A stretch of 64,000 bases of DNA from positions 8,566,001 to 8,630,000 of the forward strand of contig OX365955.1 of assembly GCA_947247005.1 (NCBI GenBank), written 5' to 3'. The translations under genes were made by a program, and so were the position numbers. Under the pieces are notes generated by a model that worked only from the letters and a program-made list of their open reading frames with translations, ran no database searches and was not told where the DNA came from. The stretch comes from Spisula solida. Taxonomy: Eukaryota > Mollusca > Bivalvia > Venerida > Mactridae. Shown in pieces: positions 12,801 to 22,486 of this stretch. Every line of letters starts with the position of its first letter. Position 1 is the stretch's first letter.

Positions 12801-15800
12801 GGATAGTTCTCTTATCTAAGAAAAGCCATCATGTACGAGATATTATTTAAACAATATAAAGTGACCATCGACAATATAAAGTGACCATCGCAATATACAG
12901 TGACCATCGACAATATAAAGTGACCATCGACAATATAAAGTGACCATCGACAACACGACTTGAGAGCTGTTGGTTCTATTTTGGATCCCATTGGCAATAA
13001 TTCAGTTAAATTGGTGACAACAAATATTACATGGGCGAGTTTGCTATTTGTCCATATGCTATTTAAGGAGTGCCAAGAAAGGGAACTAAATCAGTATCAT
13101 TTTAACGAATTGGGTATATCTTGGACTTGGATCGAACTGGCAATTAAACGTAAGAAAAGCAAATGATCCACCACTAGATCAGCCAGTGTAACTCGACAAC
13201 AATATCCTGTTGACCATGTATGTAACAATGTTACTGTATACTTAACTTTGTATTATTTTGTAGGTTGTTTCCTATACCTGGTAGTCATGGGATGAATTAC
13301 AAGGCACAGGCACTGCAAGAACACGAAGCGGAGGTTGGTTTCTATTTTATCAGATTTTTTAAGTCTGTAAGTGCTAGGGACCTCGTCCGAACGTCCTCGA
13401 TATATGGGCAAGTATTTACAAAGCATCTTAACAGAAAACTTAGATATTTTGACTCAAGTTAAAATAATTGAAGAAACTAAGCATAATCCATGTTTTCTTT
13501 GTGAAGATTTTTATCTCTTTATTACATAATGCTTCTAAACAATGTAAACAATAATCTTGATTTTCCTGTTTAGCTGATGCACTTAAGATAATTTTAAGAT
13601 CATTCTAAGTATTTCCTTAAGATGCTTTGTGAATATCACCACTGGATAAGTTTTTCAGTTGCTGTCTGTGGGGACAAGTTAGTCGTGGTAGTTGTTTAAT
13701 CTCAGGAAACTCTCTAGGTCCAGTAACCACCGTATATAACATACCGATCGTTAAAAGACGATGTTATAATCAATTATGGTTACGGAAATCGACCGTAAAC
13801 GTGCGCTCAAATTTGAATTCTTTATAATTCTGTAACTGCTACTTAAACTGGTAAAGGGATATGTAATATTAATTATGATTAAGTTAAGGATCACATACAA
13901 GCACTATAAGGAGTTGGAAAAACATTTTTACGAATTTAAATTTGAGCGTAAGTTTAAGAGTTTCATAATTGCTTTGATAAAACAGAACTCAGGACCGTTA
14001 AAACAAATGTCGTCTAGGCAAACTTGACTCTCCATAGATGATACCACAGGAACTTGCATTTATAATTTGAAAAAAAATTAAAAAAAAATTAAAAATATTT
14101 TTTTTTCACTAGGCCTACTGTACTATTAAAATATATATATCTATATTTTAATATTATTTTTGGCAATTAAATCTAGGTTGTAGTAATCAGAAAGTATTTT
14201 TTTTTCAAATTATAAATACAAGTTCCTGTGATGATACATACACGAAGGTATAGGGCATCTGTTGCATTGCGTGTATGATAAGGGTTGCCCTTTTTACATT
14301 ATCTCTCAACTTCATTATACTGTATTATATGTTATTAATCATGTTGAATTCCCATTACCTTACATATTTACTGTGTTTGAACTATTGTACATCTGAAATA
14401 ATACAGTTCTCTTCTATTCTGTTCTGTTTTTACAATGGTCATGTTCACATTATGCAATTAAATGTCAATTTCACTTTATTTTTGGCTATTAAATCTAGGT
14501 TGTAGTAATCAGAAAGTATTTTTTTTTCAAATTATAAATGCAAGTTCCTGTGATGAAACATACACGGAAGTATAGGGCATCTGTTGCATTGCGTGTATGA
14601 TAAGGGTTGCCCTTTTTACATTATCTCTCAACTTCATTATACTGTGTTATATGTTATTAATCATGTTGAATTCCCATTACCTTACATATTTACTGTGTTT
14701 GAACTATTGTACATCTGAAATAATACAGTTCTCTTCTATACTGTTCTGGTTTTACAATGGTCATGTTCACATATGCAATTAAATGTCAATTTCACTTTAT
14801 TTTTGGCAATTAAATCTAGGTTGTAGTAATCAGAAAGTATTTGTTGAAGTTATTTTATCTTTGGTCGTTTGTGAAACAAATCATTACAATTTTATTTTAA
14901 TCACTCTCTAGGGTATGAGAGACACAATTCGAGTTTCCGTTTTATTCTGAGCGTATATTTTTGAATTGTATTTGTGCATGTTGAAACCATTATTAATCAA
15001 TGATGTTTGTTTGTTTGCGTTCGACTGTCGTTAGTGCTTAGCCATTTTTTTCATACTGATTGGCCAATGACTCCCGTCTTCGAGGGATTAAATTAATGTT
15101 TAATTACATGCACATACATTATATATATAATTAATTATCAGATCATGAGGAATAGTCACGAAATACGGGACCGTGTCCTTAGAGCCTTTACAATGATGCT
15201 CGACTTTTATGGTATGAAGTTGGTTGATGAAAAGGTCGAAAGGAATGAAGATAACTGGCAGGCACGATATGACCATCTTAACCAGTAAGTGGTATTTTTG
15301 TACCTAGTATCACTTGTAAGAAGACATCCTACGAAATTCTTTGATTTCATTTATTGCTCACATTGTTTGTATTTAAGGTATACATACTTTGTAGCAATCC
15401 AGCACAAGCTTGTGTGGAGTGAATAATAGAACGGCATCCTGCATGGGCTTGTTATGTCAATTGGTATACTAGAATTATACAGTATGTATTATGCCCCCAA
15501 ATATGAAGTAAACTGGGGTTATATAAGTATGCTAATCGGTCGGACATCGGAACACTATTGATTGGATTTCAACGCAACTTTATAAATGTCATTGGTTCTA
15601 AGCCTACATGTGTTTTAACATTTATGTATTCGTACACAGTTAAATCAGTGACATATCTTGCTAGTTTTTAATGGTTCTTTTCTTGGCCATACATACCGGA
15701 ATGATTTTCTTTGTAGTTTTTAAATCAGTCAAATCTAAAACATGGCTTAGTTTGACGGGTTCGAATACCAGATTAGGCGTATTATGGAGGCGTCAATTTA

Positions 15801-17576
15801 TTTGAAGATAAGTGCAAAGTTTTCTGTCCGCCACGTCTGGCGATGGGTTCCACCATCATTCAGGTACCGGGAGTTATAGAACCGGTTTCAATATGGACCT
15901 TATATCAAATGGATTTAATTCGACTATATCCAATTGGTCATTGTAGAACCTCTTTCAGTTTTTGAGTTTTGATTAGTATACTAAACTATACACGTTGTTG
16001 TTTTATGTCATTGTACATATTAAGATATAATTGTTTACTCATTATCAATGAGAATATTCTAAACAATACATGTTTTTGTTTCAGGTCATTTCACAACCGT
16101 ATGCGTATAACCAGGATAATACAATCGTTGGGTGAGCTTGGATTTGAAAATTTACAAGCTAGTTGGCTGTCATTCCTCATGCAAGAAGCAATGGTAGATC
16201 GTAAATTGTACAGGTTAGGTGGCGATTCCATGCAGTACTTCGTTGATGCCATAAAGGCAGACGACGAAAGACAGAAATTTTACGAAAAATATTTCCGATA
16301 CGTAGTAGGAGATTTTTCAGATACCAATGATGATAACGACACAAATGAAGTCGATTCATATGAAACCAATGATCAGGTTGCGTCTGATGATAATGATAAC
16401 CCACTAATTAAAAGAGGAAGTAATCCAAAAACATGTTCTGATGGTGAAGAGAGTGATAAATCTGATTATTCAACAGCAACGGATGGCAGTGGGAATGAAG
16501 ACATCCGTCGCCACAATGAGGATGAAGAAATACATTCTTCTATTGGTAGCGGACATAACGAAACGCAGTATAGCATGTTTGATGACAATACAGAAAGCAA
16601 TATCAATACACCTGCCATACTAGCTGCAGATAATGAAGCAACAAAAGATAAGTCATATGTCGCTACTTCGAGCTTCACAGATAATACAGCGACATTGTAT
16701 TCTGACAATAATTTTGATACAGTAGAACTTACTAGTACTGATGTGCCTGCTGCTTCTAATGCAGGTTATCCCGAATCAAACTATTATACAACTGATAGAG
16801 TGAATAGTACGGCTGATAATTATTATGCGAATGAAGGAATTACTGAGATTGGTGATGGCAGAAATGTAGAACATTTTGTCACTGATGATAATAAACAATG
16901 CTATGAAAGTATCGTAGAAAAAACCACGAATAACAGGGCTGATGACGAGGGAAGAAATAATGCCTATGGTAGTAAGCAGGCGAAAAGTAACACTGCTGGT
17001 GATGGTGACTGTCGACGTGTAGAGACACTTGTAAGTAAGGCGTCCACGTCTAATGAATCATTCGTTGATGATGGTATTGAAGATATTAAACCTTCGATTC
17101 TTCACAATAGTATGAATGGTGCACCATCGCTTGCTAAAAGAAATGAGAGTACAATACTAAGTGTAAATTCCTTTGATGGCTGGGTTGTAGAAAATCTTGA
17201 TGATGATGATAATGTGAGTGTAGAAAGTCTAGGTACTAATTTTGGGAATGTACTAAATCAATGTACTGACGATAATGACAACACAGAATGTCAAGGTACG
17301 GCTGATAATTGGAATGTAGAAAGTCAGGGTTATTCTGATAGTGGACACGGTCTAAATCAATGTACTGATGATAGTTGGGATGTAGCTACTGGTAATGTAG
17401 AAACTGGTGACATTTTGAGCGCAGAAAGTCAGTTTACTTCTGATAGTGGGAATATACTCTGTCAATGTACAGATGCTATTGAGGATGTAGTAATGAAAGG
17501 CAATAGTGATAGTGTGAATGCAGTAAGTCAAAGTAGTCATGGCAATGAAAATGAACAAACACGAAATGTTGAATGA
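7364..17576 (+). CDS. OGFR-like protein, complete, six exons
   Basis: Complete gene of the opioid growth factor receptor family. Exons: 7364-9802, 10226-10307, 12228-12303, 13264-13333, 15142-15284, 16085-17576. All junctions are GT-AG, the phases agree, and the sum is 4,302 nt (1,433 residues plus stop). The OGFr_N domain lies at about residues 825-1013: NVLFYQNKINSRP, LEKNHSYIQW-LFPIPGSHGMNY, then MMLDFYGMKLVD and SFHNRMRITRIIQSLGELG. Before it sits an 813-residue acidic region with three 103-residue repeats, after it a 420-residue Asp/Asn/Ser-rich tail, both probably disordered. The first Met (MGKSGKKISWFVNLFTC) was chosen over an upstream in-frame GTG. Gly2, basic residues and Cys17 might allow membrane attachment, though position 6 is Lys, which is not ideal for myristoylation. 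Vertebrate OGFR binds enkephalin; ligand binding is not shown for this branch. Far longer than human OGFR because of the added low-complexity exons. Confidence 0.9.
8711..9637 (+). repeat. Three tandem 309-bp in-frame repeats
   Basis: Copies at 8711-9019, 9020-9328 and 9329-9637. Each encodes 103 residues beginning NVSNTSAHHST and ending VKDETYYP. They differ at only a few bases, so the expansion or homogenisation is recent. The period is a multiple of three and the frame stays open. Confidence 0.97.
9803..10225 (+). other. Intron 1 of OGFR-like gene
   Basis: Runs from donor gtgaat to acceptor tttcag. AT-rich; I see nothing else in it. Confidence 0.75.
10226..10307 (+). CDS. Exon 2 of OGFR-like gene (82 nt)
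   Basis: Acceptor tttcag, donor gtaagt. Encodes EDSQDSLPELSD then NVLFYQNKINSRPAI, the N-x-x-FYxN start of the OGFr_N domain, ending one base into a Gly codon completed by exon 3. Too short to stand out as an open reading frame on its own. Confidence 0.85.
10531..11363 (+). repeat. Dispersed repeat, copy 1 (copy 2 at 63213)
   Basis: About 0.8 kb that recurs, very similar and in the same orientation, at 63213-64000. Copy 2 lacks a small piece near 11222-11240 and carries scattered substitutions. The shared block begins near CTATAGATCTCAGTAGCTAG and includes a short hairpin-like stretch GTGTTGAATAAATCCCG with TATACAACAC. It lies in intron 2 of the OGFR-like gene and probably belongs to a DNA transposon family. 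Confidence 0.9.
10971..11580. mobile_element. Non-autonomous pogo/Tigger-like element
   Basis: Bounded by TA dinucleotides (10969-10970 and 11581-11582). The ends start CAGTACGACCTC on the left and, in reverse complement, CAGTAAAACCTC on the right, the terminal motif of pogo/Tigger elements of the Tc1/mariner superfamily. About 610 bp, no transposase reading frame. Its left part lies inside the larger repeat shared with 63213-64000. Confidence 0.55.
11730..11840. repeat. Hairpin-prone block with ATCCCATATACAACACCT
   Basis: Holds GTAGGTGTTGATATGGGATT and, about 40 bp later, the near-complement ending CCCATATACAACACCTAC. A related block occurs at 10560-10600 and 63250-63290. Probably the other end of the DNA element family that includes 10531-11363. 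Confidence 0.55.
12228..12303 (+). CDS. Exon 3 of OGFR-like gene (76 nt)
   Basis: Acceptor ctttcag, donor gtcagt. Encodes HKVEDMLGWKGDYAQ then LEKNHSYIQ(W), the hallmark OGFr_N block. The exon boundaries split Gly and Trp codons exactly as in the left paralogue. Confidence 0.92.
12465..12610 (-). repeat. tRNA-Leu/Ser-like SINE head
   Basis: On the minus strand there is GCCGAGTGGTTATGATTGC (A-box region) and, about 40 bp later, ACACCGGTTCAATTCCC (B-box region), the layout of a tRNA with a long variable arm. The acceptor stem does not pair convincingly, so it is called a SINE head in intron 3 rather than a tRNA gene. Confidence 0.5.
12848..12955. repeat. 20-bp minisatellite (~5 copies)
   Basis: Tandem copies of ACAATATAAAGTGACCATCG, one with a short deletion, in intron 3 of the OGFR-like gene. 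Confidence 0.9.
13264..13333 (+). CDS. Exon 4 of OGFR-like gene (70 nt)
   Basis: Acceptor tttgtag, donor gttggt. Encodes LFPIPGSHGMNYKAQ then LQEHEAE, continuing the domain from the split Trp codon of exon 3. Confidence 0.9.
14038..14840. repeat. 322-bp tandem repeat with inverted flank
   Basis: Two nearly identical units begin at about 14158 and 14480 with TTTTTGGC(A/T)ATTAAATC and a partial third at about 14800. Each contains AAATTATAAAT(A/G)CAAGTTCC. The inverse of that block occurs once at 14045-14070, before a poly-A/poly-T stretch, so the left side can fold back on the first unit. Located in intron 4. Confidence 0.85.
15142..15284 (+). CDS. Exon 5 of OGFR-like gene (143 nt)
   Basis: Acceptor ttatcag, donor gtaagt. 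Encodes IMRNSHEIRDRVLRAFTMM then LDFYGMKLVDEKVERNED, the middle of the OGFr_N domain. Confidence 0.9.
16085..17576 (+). CDS. Exon 6 of OGFR-like gene, end of domain and acidic tail
   Basis: Acceptor gtttcag. Starts SFHNRMRITRIIQSLGELG and continues through about 77 residues of the OGFr_N domain to YFRYVVGDF. Then follows about 420 residues rich in Asp, Asn, Ser and Thr with loose repeats of the form D-(N/S)-(W/G)-x-V-x-x-Q. The stop is TGA at 17574-17576. An unspliced frame extends upstream to 15969, but that part is intron. Confidence 0.88.
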
Positions 17577-20500
17577 GTGTATCAATTACGGTGAAAGTGA
17601 GGACGTGAAAGCGCAAGACATGCCACTTTCGGGTGCTAATATTAACCAGTTATTGGGAGGCGATTAAGCCTCTCATTACTACCATTGCCCATTTCTTAAT
17701 ACAAAATTAACCGCATTTAGGCTGCTATGTTAAACCGCATTCAAGTAGTTCCAGAAACTGTCAACAATCCCAATACTACTACATATGTTTCTCCAAATTT
17801 TGTAACTGATTTAAGCCAATCAGCAACATTTGTTTATTCTAAGATCAAAAATTATTGTGAAACTGTTCGTTAAATCGATATTTTGGCCAAAAAAATCACT
17901 ATACCGGCTGATACCGAACTAGTTTCATAGTACGAAAATGACGTGTTCATCAAATGTCCCGGCTGTAAAGCTATTTTTAGAAACTTCAGACTACGGTCAA
18001 GTGATGGTTTTATCAATGAATCGTATACGGTCTGCAAAGTACTGTTATGCAATCATATGGTGTCGCTGTACTAGCTTGCCGCTTTCTATAGACTGTCTCC
18101 CGCTGTGAGGGAAGTGATTACAAGACGGTACTGTAGAATCTGATAAATAGGCGCGTAGTATTATTTTAAAGCCACTTTTGATATACGCATTTAATACACG
18201 TATAACATATAAATTAATATGCACCTTTTAACAATTATTTAGATACCCAACATGCCTATATAGTCACATGTGCCTATTTTGACATTCAAGACAAAATCGG
18301 CAGTAAGAAAACGAACATTAGTCGGTTTAAGCTTTAGTAGCAGCAACCAGGTCGCCTCCCATCAGTACTCTCAGTGCTTTGATTAAATTTACAGTGAAGC
18401 TGCAGTTGTTGATTGTTTAGACAATGTACCGTACCTATTGACATCGTGTTAGTGTGGGCCTCGCTACTGTTACTGGTTGTGTACAATTGCTACTAGTATA
18501 TGAAACAATTTTGGATGTTGTTGAAATTATCGCTAACTTGTTCAAAGGTTGTGGTTCTATTACAATTAGTGGACAAGACGAATATAACTGTTAAAAATAT
18601 TGGTCAATCATGAATAACGTAACGCTGAATCTAATGTACATACTTTAGTGTTATCAGAAGCATTTGGCCTATGTAGTAGTTTAATTTCATTAATGCTCAC
18701 AAACTGCTTAATTTGTGTTCATATTTGATGTTGCAATGTTTTGCTGTGGTTGTTAATGTTGTGTATATAGATATATGGGACATGTGTGTACATTCGTAAT
18801 TATGTCCTTGGAATGTGTTCTGTGCAATTTAAATATGAAATTTATTTAGCTGTTATTGTATGAGTATACACCGGTGAAATACGTATGCAGGAAAACATAT
18901 ACATTTTCCGTGCGTCATTATATCATTATTTGATTTGTTTGATCGTCTGACTCCATGATGCATGCTACTGATGTCTTCTTAACCAGAAAACAACGCTTGT
19001 GTATAATTGCAACCAATGTGTTATTTCCGTATTGCTTAAATTCGTTATATTTGCTTTATCCAGCCCTTCTGTTTATACTACATATATCAACACACATCTT
19101 ATTGAAATCCTAGAGGTATATACATTATTATTATAGTTGTTGAGTAGTAATTATATTTTGAATACAAGTTGCATTATGTTCAGAATATTGCATTGTTTTG
19201 TTATATATGTTATGTCCTTAAACTGTCTGAAAATAGCTTTTGACGTTACGTTATCGCATCGAGATTATCGCATAAAAGAACAGAATTTCATTTTTGCCTA
19301 AGTCTTTTGGAGTGATTTGCCCTTTAACGTCTGGGTACAGGGAATGAATGTCACTAGCAACAGCTCAGATAGGAATTGAGACCAAAGTTAGCAATGTAGT
19401 CAATGACACAGTGTACAATATTCGACGCGGATACTATCATGTTTAAAAGGTGCATCTTTCATTTTTCTTGTTGCCTTTGTGGTTTGCTTGTTGCCCTCTG
19501 TTGTTTCTGCTTTCCCTGTCCGATGTTTACAGGTATTTTATTTTTGTATTCTATTTATGATACAGTAGATATTTTATACATCTAACTAAATACAATATAG
19601 TGCGTTTATTCAGTTCTGTCACTTCTATACAAATAATGCAATATCAAAACAAAGCATTTTGATAGCCTAAAACATTTTAATCGGATAAAACGGCAGTGCA
19701 AATCAATTATGCACCAAGCTATACACTTATCGGTTATATTTATAAACTAATAAAAGAAGTTCAGAATGTTATGTATACAGGTGACTAACCTGATTAAACG
19801 AGTTATACAACTATGGTAACAATACAATACTATCTTACGAATATATTGTAAATAAAGCAAATTTAACATATTTTTTTTAAATGTTTTATTCGTTTATTAC
19901 AACCCTTTACGAGTACATAATTATTTCAATGCAACAAATAGACACATTGGAATGGAATTCCTGATTTAAGTATTCGCCGAAAGCGAAATCCTTGTGTAAA
20001 CAAACGTTTGTAAATTTTGGAGTATTCTGACATGTTTTCATATTATGGATATATGGGGTACCTTACACTTGGCTTTGAAAAGTCATTCCGAGCTCTATGG
20101 AAAGTCTTAGACTGTCTCGAACAACAAAACCCAGATCTATTGGATACATATAACTACCTGACATAGTCATTTATGACTCCATATGAACACTGGTTGCATG
20201 GGGAATCTAAAACTGCTAGGAACAGTTCTTCCTGTCACTATGGTGAACATCTAACAATTGATGGCTTTATGGAGGTGGGTACTGGGTACCCAACACTACT
20301 TGGAGCTGCCATTGTTGGTTTAACGGGGAATCGAAAACTGTCTGGCAATTTACCATGTCTCGTTCAGTGAACACTAGTTAACGGACACAAACATGTCTGG
20401 CCTTAAGATACCCAAAACGTCTGGGTCCCTGGGTCTAGGATGCGTTGTTAGAACTAAACACAAGATATAGTCCGCAAATATATACTATAATGTTCATGTC

Positions 20501-20917
20501 CTAAAATATATGCATCAACACTTAATCATAAAGTAATGCTGTAAATAACATACACATTTTCTTCCGTCATTAAGCAATGAAAGGGTTTTTATAAAAAGCT
20601 TTAAACAACACTGATATAAGCTAGTATTCTAGTCTGGTTTACAGTTAAAATGTGAAAAAGTATAACAACAATAATTCAATGATGGCTTAAATATTAAACA
20701 ATGAAGAAAAATATATGTATATTATGTTAAATGTGCTAGTCCAAACAACAAACACGAAATCAATACATAAACATTTACACTGTATGGTGTAAGTGAACAA
20801 CAGCATAAGGAGGACTTTGATACGCTATTAAAACACATCACAAACTGAACAGAGAAAGAAACAATGGTCTGCACAAAAAGATAATCATCCAGTTCAAATC
20901 ATTAAAAGCAAATCACT
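17577..20917. other. Intergenic, convergent 3' ends
   Basis: Lies between the stop of the OGFR-like gene and the stop of the minus-strand receptor gene, so it holds both 3' UTRs. AT-rich with no supported coding sequence. A diverged copy of a dispersed repeat lies at about 19660-19800. A possible short remnant reading frame at 20033-20370 matches no family I recognise. Confidence 0.6.
19660..19800. repeat. Dispersed repeat, copy 1 (copy 2 at 58965-59150)
   Basis: Shares AACATTTTAATCGGATAAA and, further on, CAGGTGACT(A/G)ACCTGATTAAA with 58965-59150, in the same order and orientation. The second block is itself partly palindromic. Family unknown. Confidence 0.65.
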
Positions 20918-22486
20918 TTAGGTATATACTGCATCATTTCCTCCTCCAAACAGTTCCCGGAATAAGTTGAACACCCTCTTGTTCACGACAAAGGAAATGA
21001 AAATTAAAAAGCCTTGTAAAGTATTAAATGCAAGAGCAACGAACGAAAATATAGACATTGGAAAGTTCGCATCAATAATAAGCAATGGCCAAGTAATACC
21101 CAAAAGCGTCCATAAGCGTATATAGATGAAAAACATATTCCTATCAACGGCATGCAGTCGTTTCGTACTTTTCAATGTTTTCCGGATTGAAATAAACGTC
21201 ACAGTGAACATGAAGCCATTGGCAAGGAATATAACAACAGATGGGATAATGAAAGCTACAATCACCGTCATCTGATTGGTCAGAAAGCAAATGATCTCTC
21301 CGTAACCAATAGAAGACCCGTCCGATAAAATAAGGTGGCAGGCTAGAGTTAATATTACGCAAACGGTTGGTGTTAAGTACGTGTACATAAAATAGACAGG
21401 TCGTTTGTTGGACATACTTTGCACAGATCCGTAGCTTGAGGAAAACACATGATACATATGGAAAGCACAAATGTTCATAGAACAAAACGTGGCGATCCAA
21501 AAGAAATGTATCGCAATGCCAAATATCTGACAGAGGATGGAAGTGGTAGGTTGCCAAAGACCAAATTTTAGAGTGATTTGAGCACAGAAAAGACATATGA
21601 CCAAGTTCATGTTGTTCTGTCCTGCAACCGTTCTAAGATCTTTAAACAGACAATAAATTGTGAAGCAAATTCCCAAACACGTTAGTGAAAGTATAGTGCA
21701 TACGTGGTCAGCTATTTTATAAATCATTAGGAAAAGGTTTTGAGGCATTTGGTGAAACATATATGAGAGAAGTTTGTAATCCTTGTAACACATAATAACC
21801 ACGTCGTCGGACCGGAAATACATATTTTCTGGAAGCAGAATGTTCATTGGTTCGTAAATAATTACACCCGTTATGTTTTCTATAACAAATTCTGAATCGC
21901 GCAGTTGAACTAGTGGGCATAACAAAAACCTATTGACTTCGACAACTTGGTGAAAATTTTGAAATGAAGTGGCATTAATGCCGAAAGAGAGATGTCCTGT
22001 TCGATAATACAAACACGCACGACTGTCCTCGAACTCGTGCGACATTTTAGAAGGTGTTAACAAAAGCATATCACCATTCATAATGCGAGTAACATGGAGA
22101 GTATCAACCAAATATTCTTCTATCTCGGTAACGTTTTCTGTAAAATAAACTGCTAGAGAAATGTTAATTTGGATAGAAGAACCATCTGTCAGCTGTATTT
22201 CATCAGTATCGTTTCTACAAGCTTCTCCAGCAATTGCTGTTAATTCATGCACGTAGACTGTTGCCAACATTTGTAGATACGTCAGTAGCTCATTTAATAC
22301 AAACTCAACAATGTCCATCAACGTTATAGAAGAACCCTCCATTCCGTACCAGTCTGTTCTGTCTCCCATGGTAACCATGTATGTATATTGTATCTGGTAG
22401 AGCAGATAACCGTAGGTGTCATAATTGTTTATACAAGTTCCATTTACAAGAATGTGATCTGGGGAACAAAACAGTTCACGACACTC
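20918..22486 (-). CDS. GPCR exon 2: juxtamembrane part and seven helices
   Basis: Begins ECRELFCSPDHILVNGTC after the ttttcag acceptor; the open frame extending to 22768 is intron. TM1 lies near LSLTCLGICFTIYCLF, TM6 near LWTLLGITWPLLII. The C-terminal tail is very short (NLFRELFGGGNDAVYT), so few phosphorylation sites for arrestin are available. Confidence 0.85.
   Translation of the reverse strand, partial: ECRELFCSPDHILVNGTCINNYDTYGYLLYQIQYTYMVTMGDRTDWYGMEGSSITLMDIVEFVLNELLTYLQMLATVYVHELTAIAGEACRNDTDEIQLTDGSSIQINISLAVYFTENVTEIEEYLVDTLHVTRIMNGDMLLLTPSKMSHEFEDSRACLYYRTGHLSFGINATSFQNFHQVVEVNRFLLCPLVQLRDSEFVIENITGVIIYEPMNILLPENMYFRSDDVVIMCYKDYKLLSYMFHQMPQNLFLMIYKIADHVCTILSLTCLGICFTIYCLFKDLRTVAGQNNMNLVICLFCAQITLKFGLWQPTTSILCQIFGIAIHFFWIATFCSMNICAFHMYHVFSSSYGSVQSMSNKRPVYFMYTYLTPTVCVILTLACHLILSDGSSIGYGEIICFLTNQMTVIVAFIIPSVVIFLANGFMFTVTFISIRKTLKSTKRLHAVDRNMFFIYIRLWTLLGITWPLLIIDANFPMSIFSFVALAFNTLQGFLIFISFVVNKRVFNLFRELFGGGNDAVYT

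Noticed and set aside
20033..20370. Possible small gene (MTPYEHWLHGESKTARNS and a frame before it)
   Set aside because: Two short adjacent frames with balanced composition but no recognisable family, splice partner or promoter. Left as intergenic.
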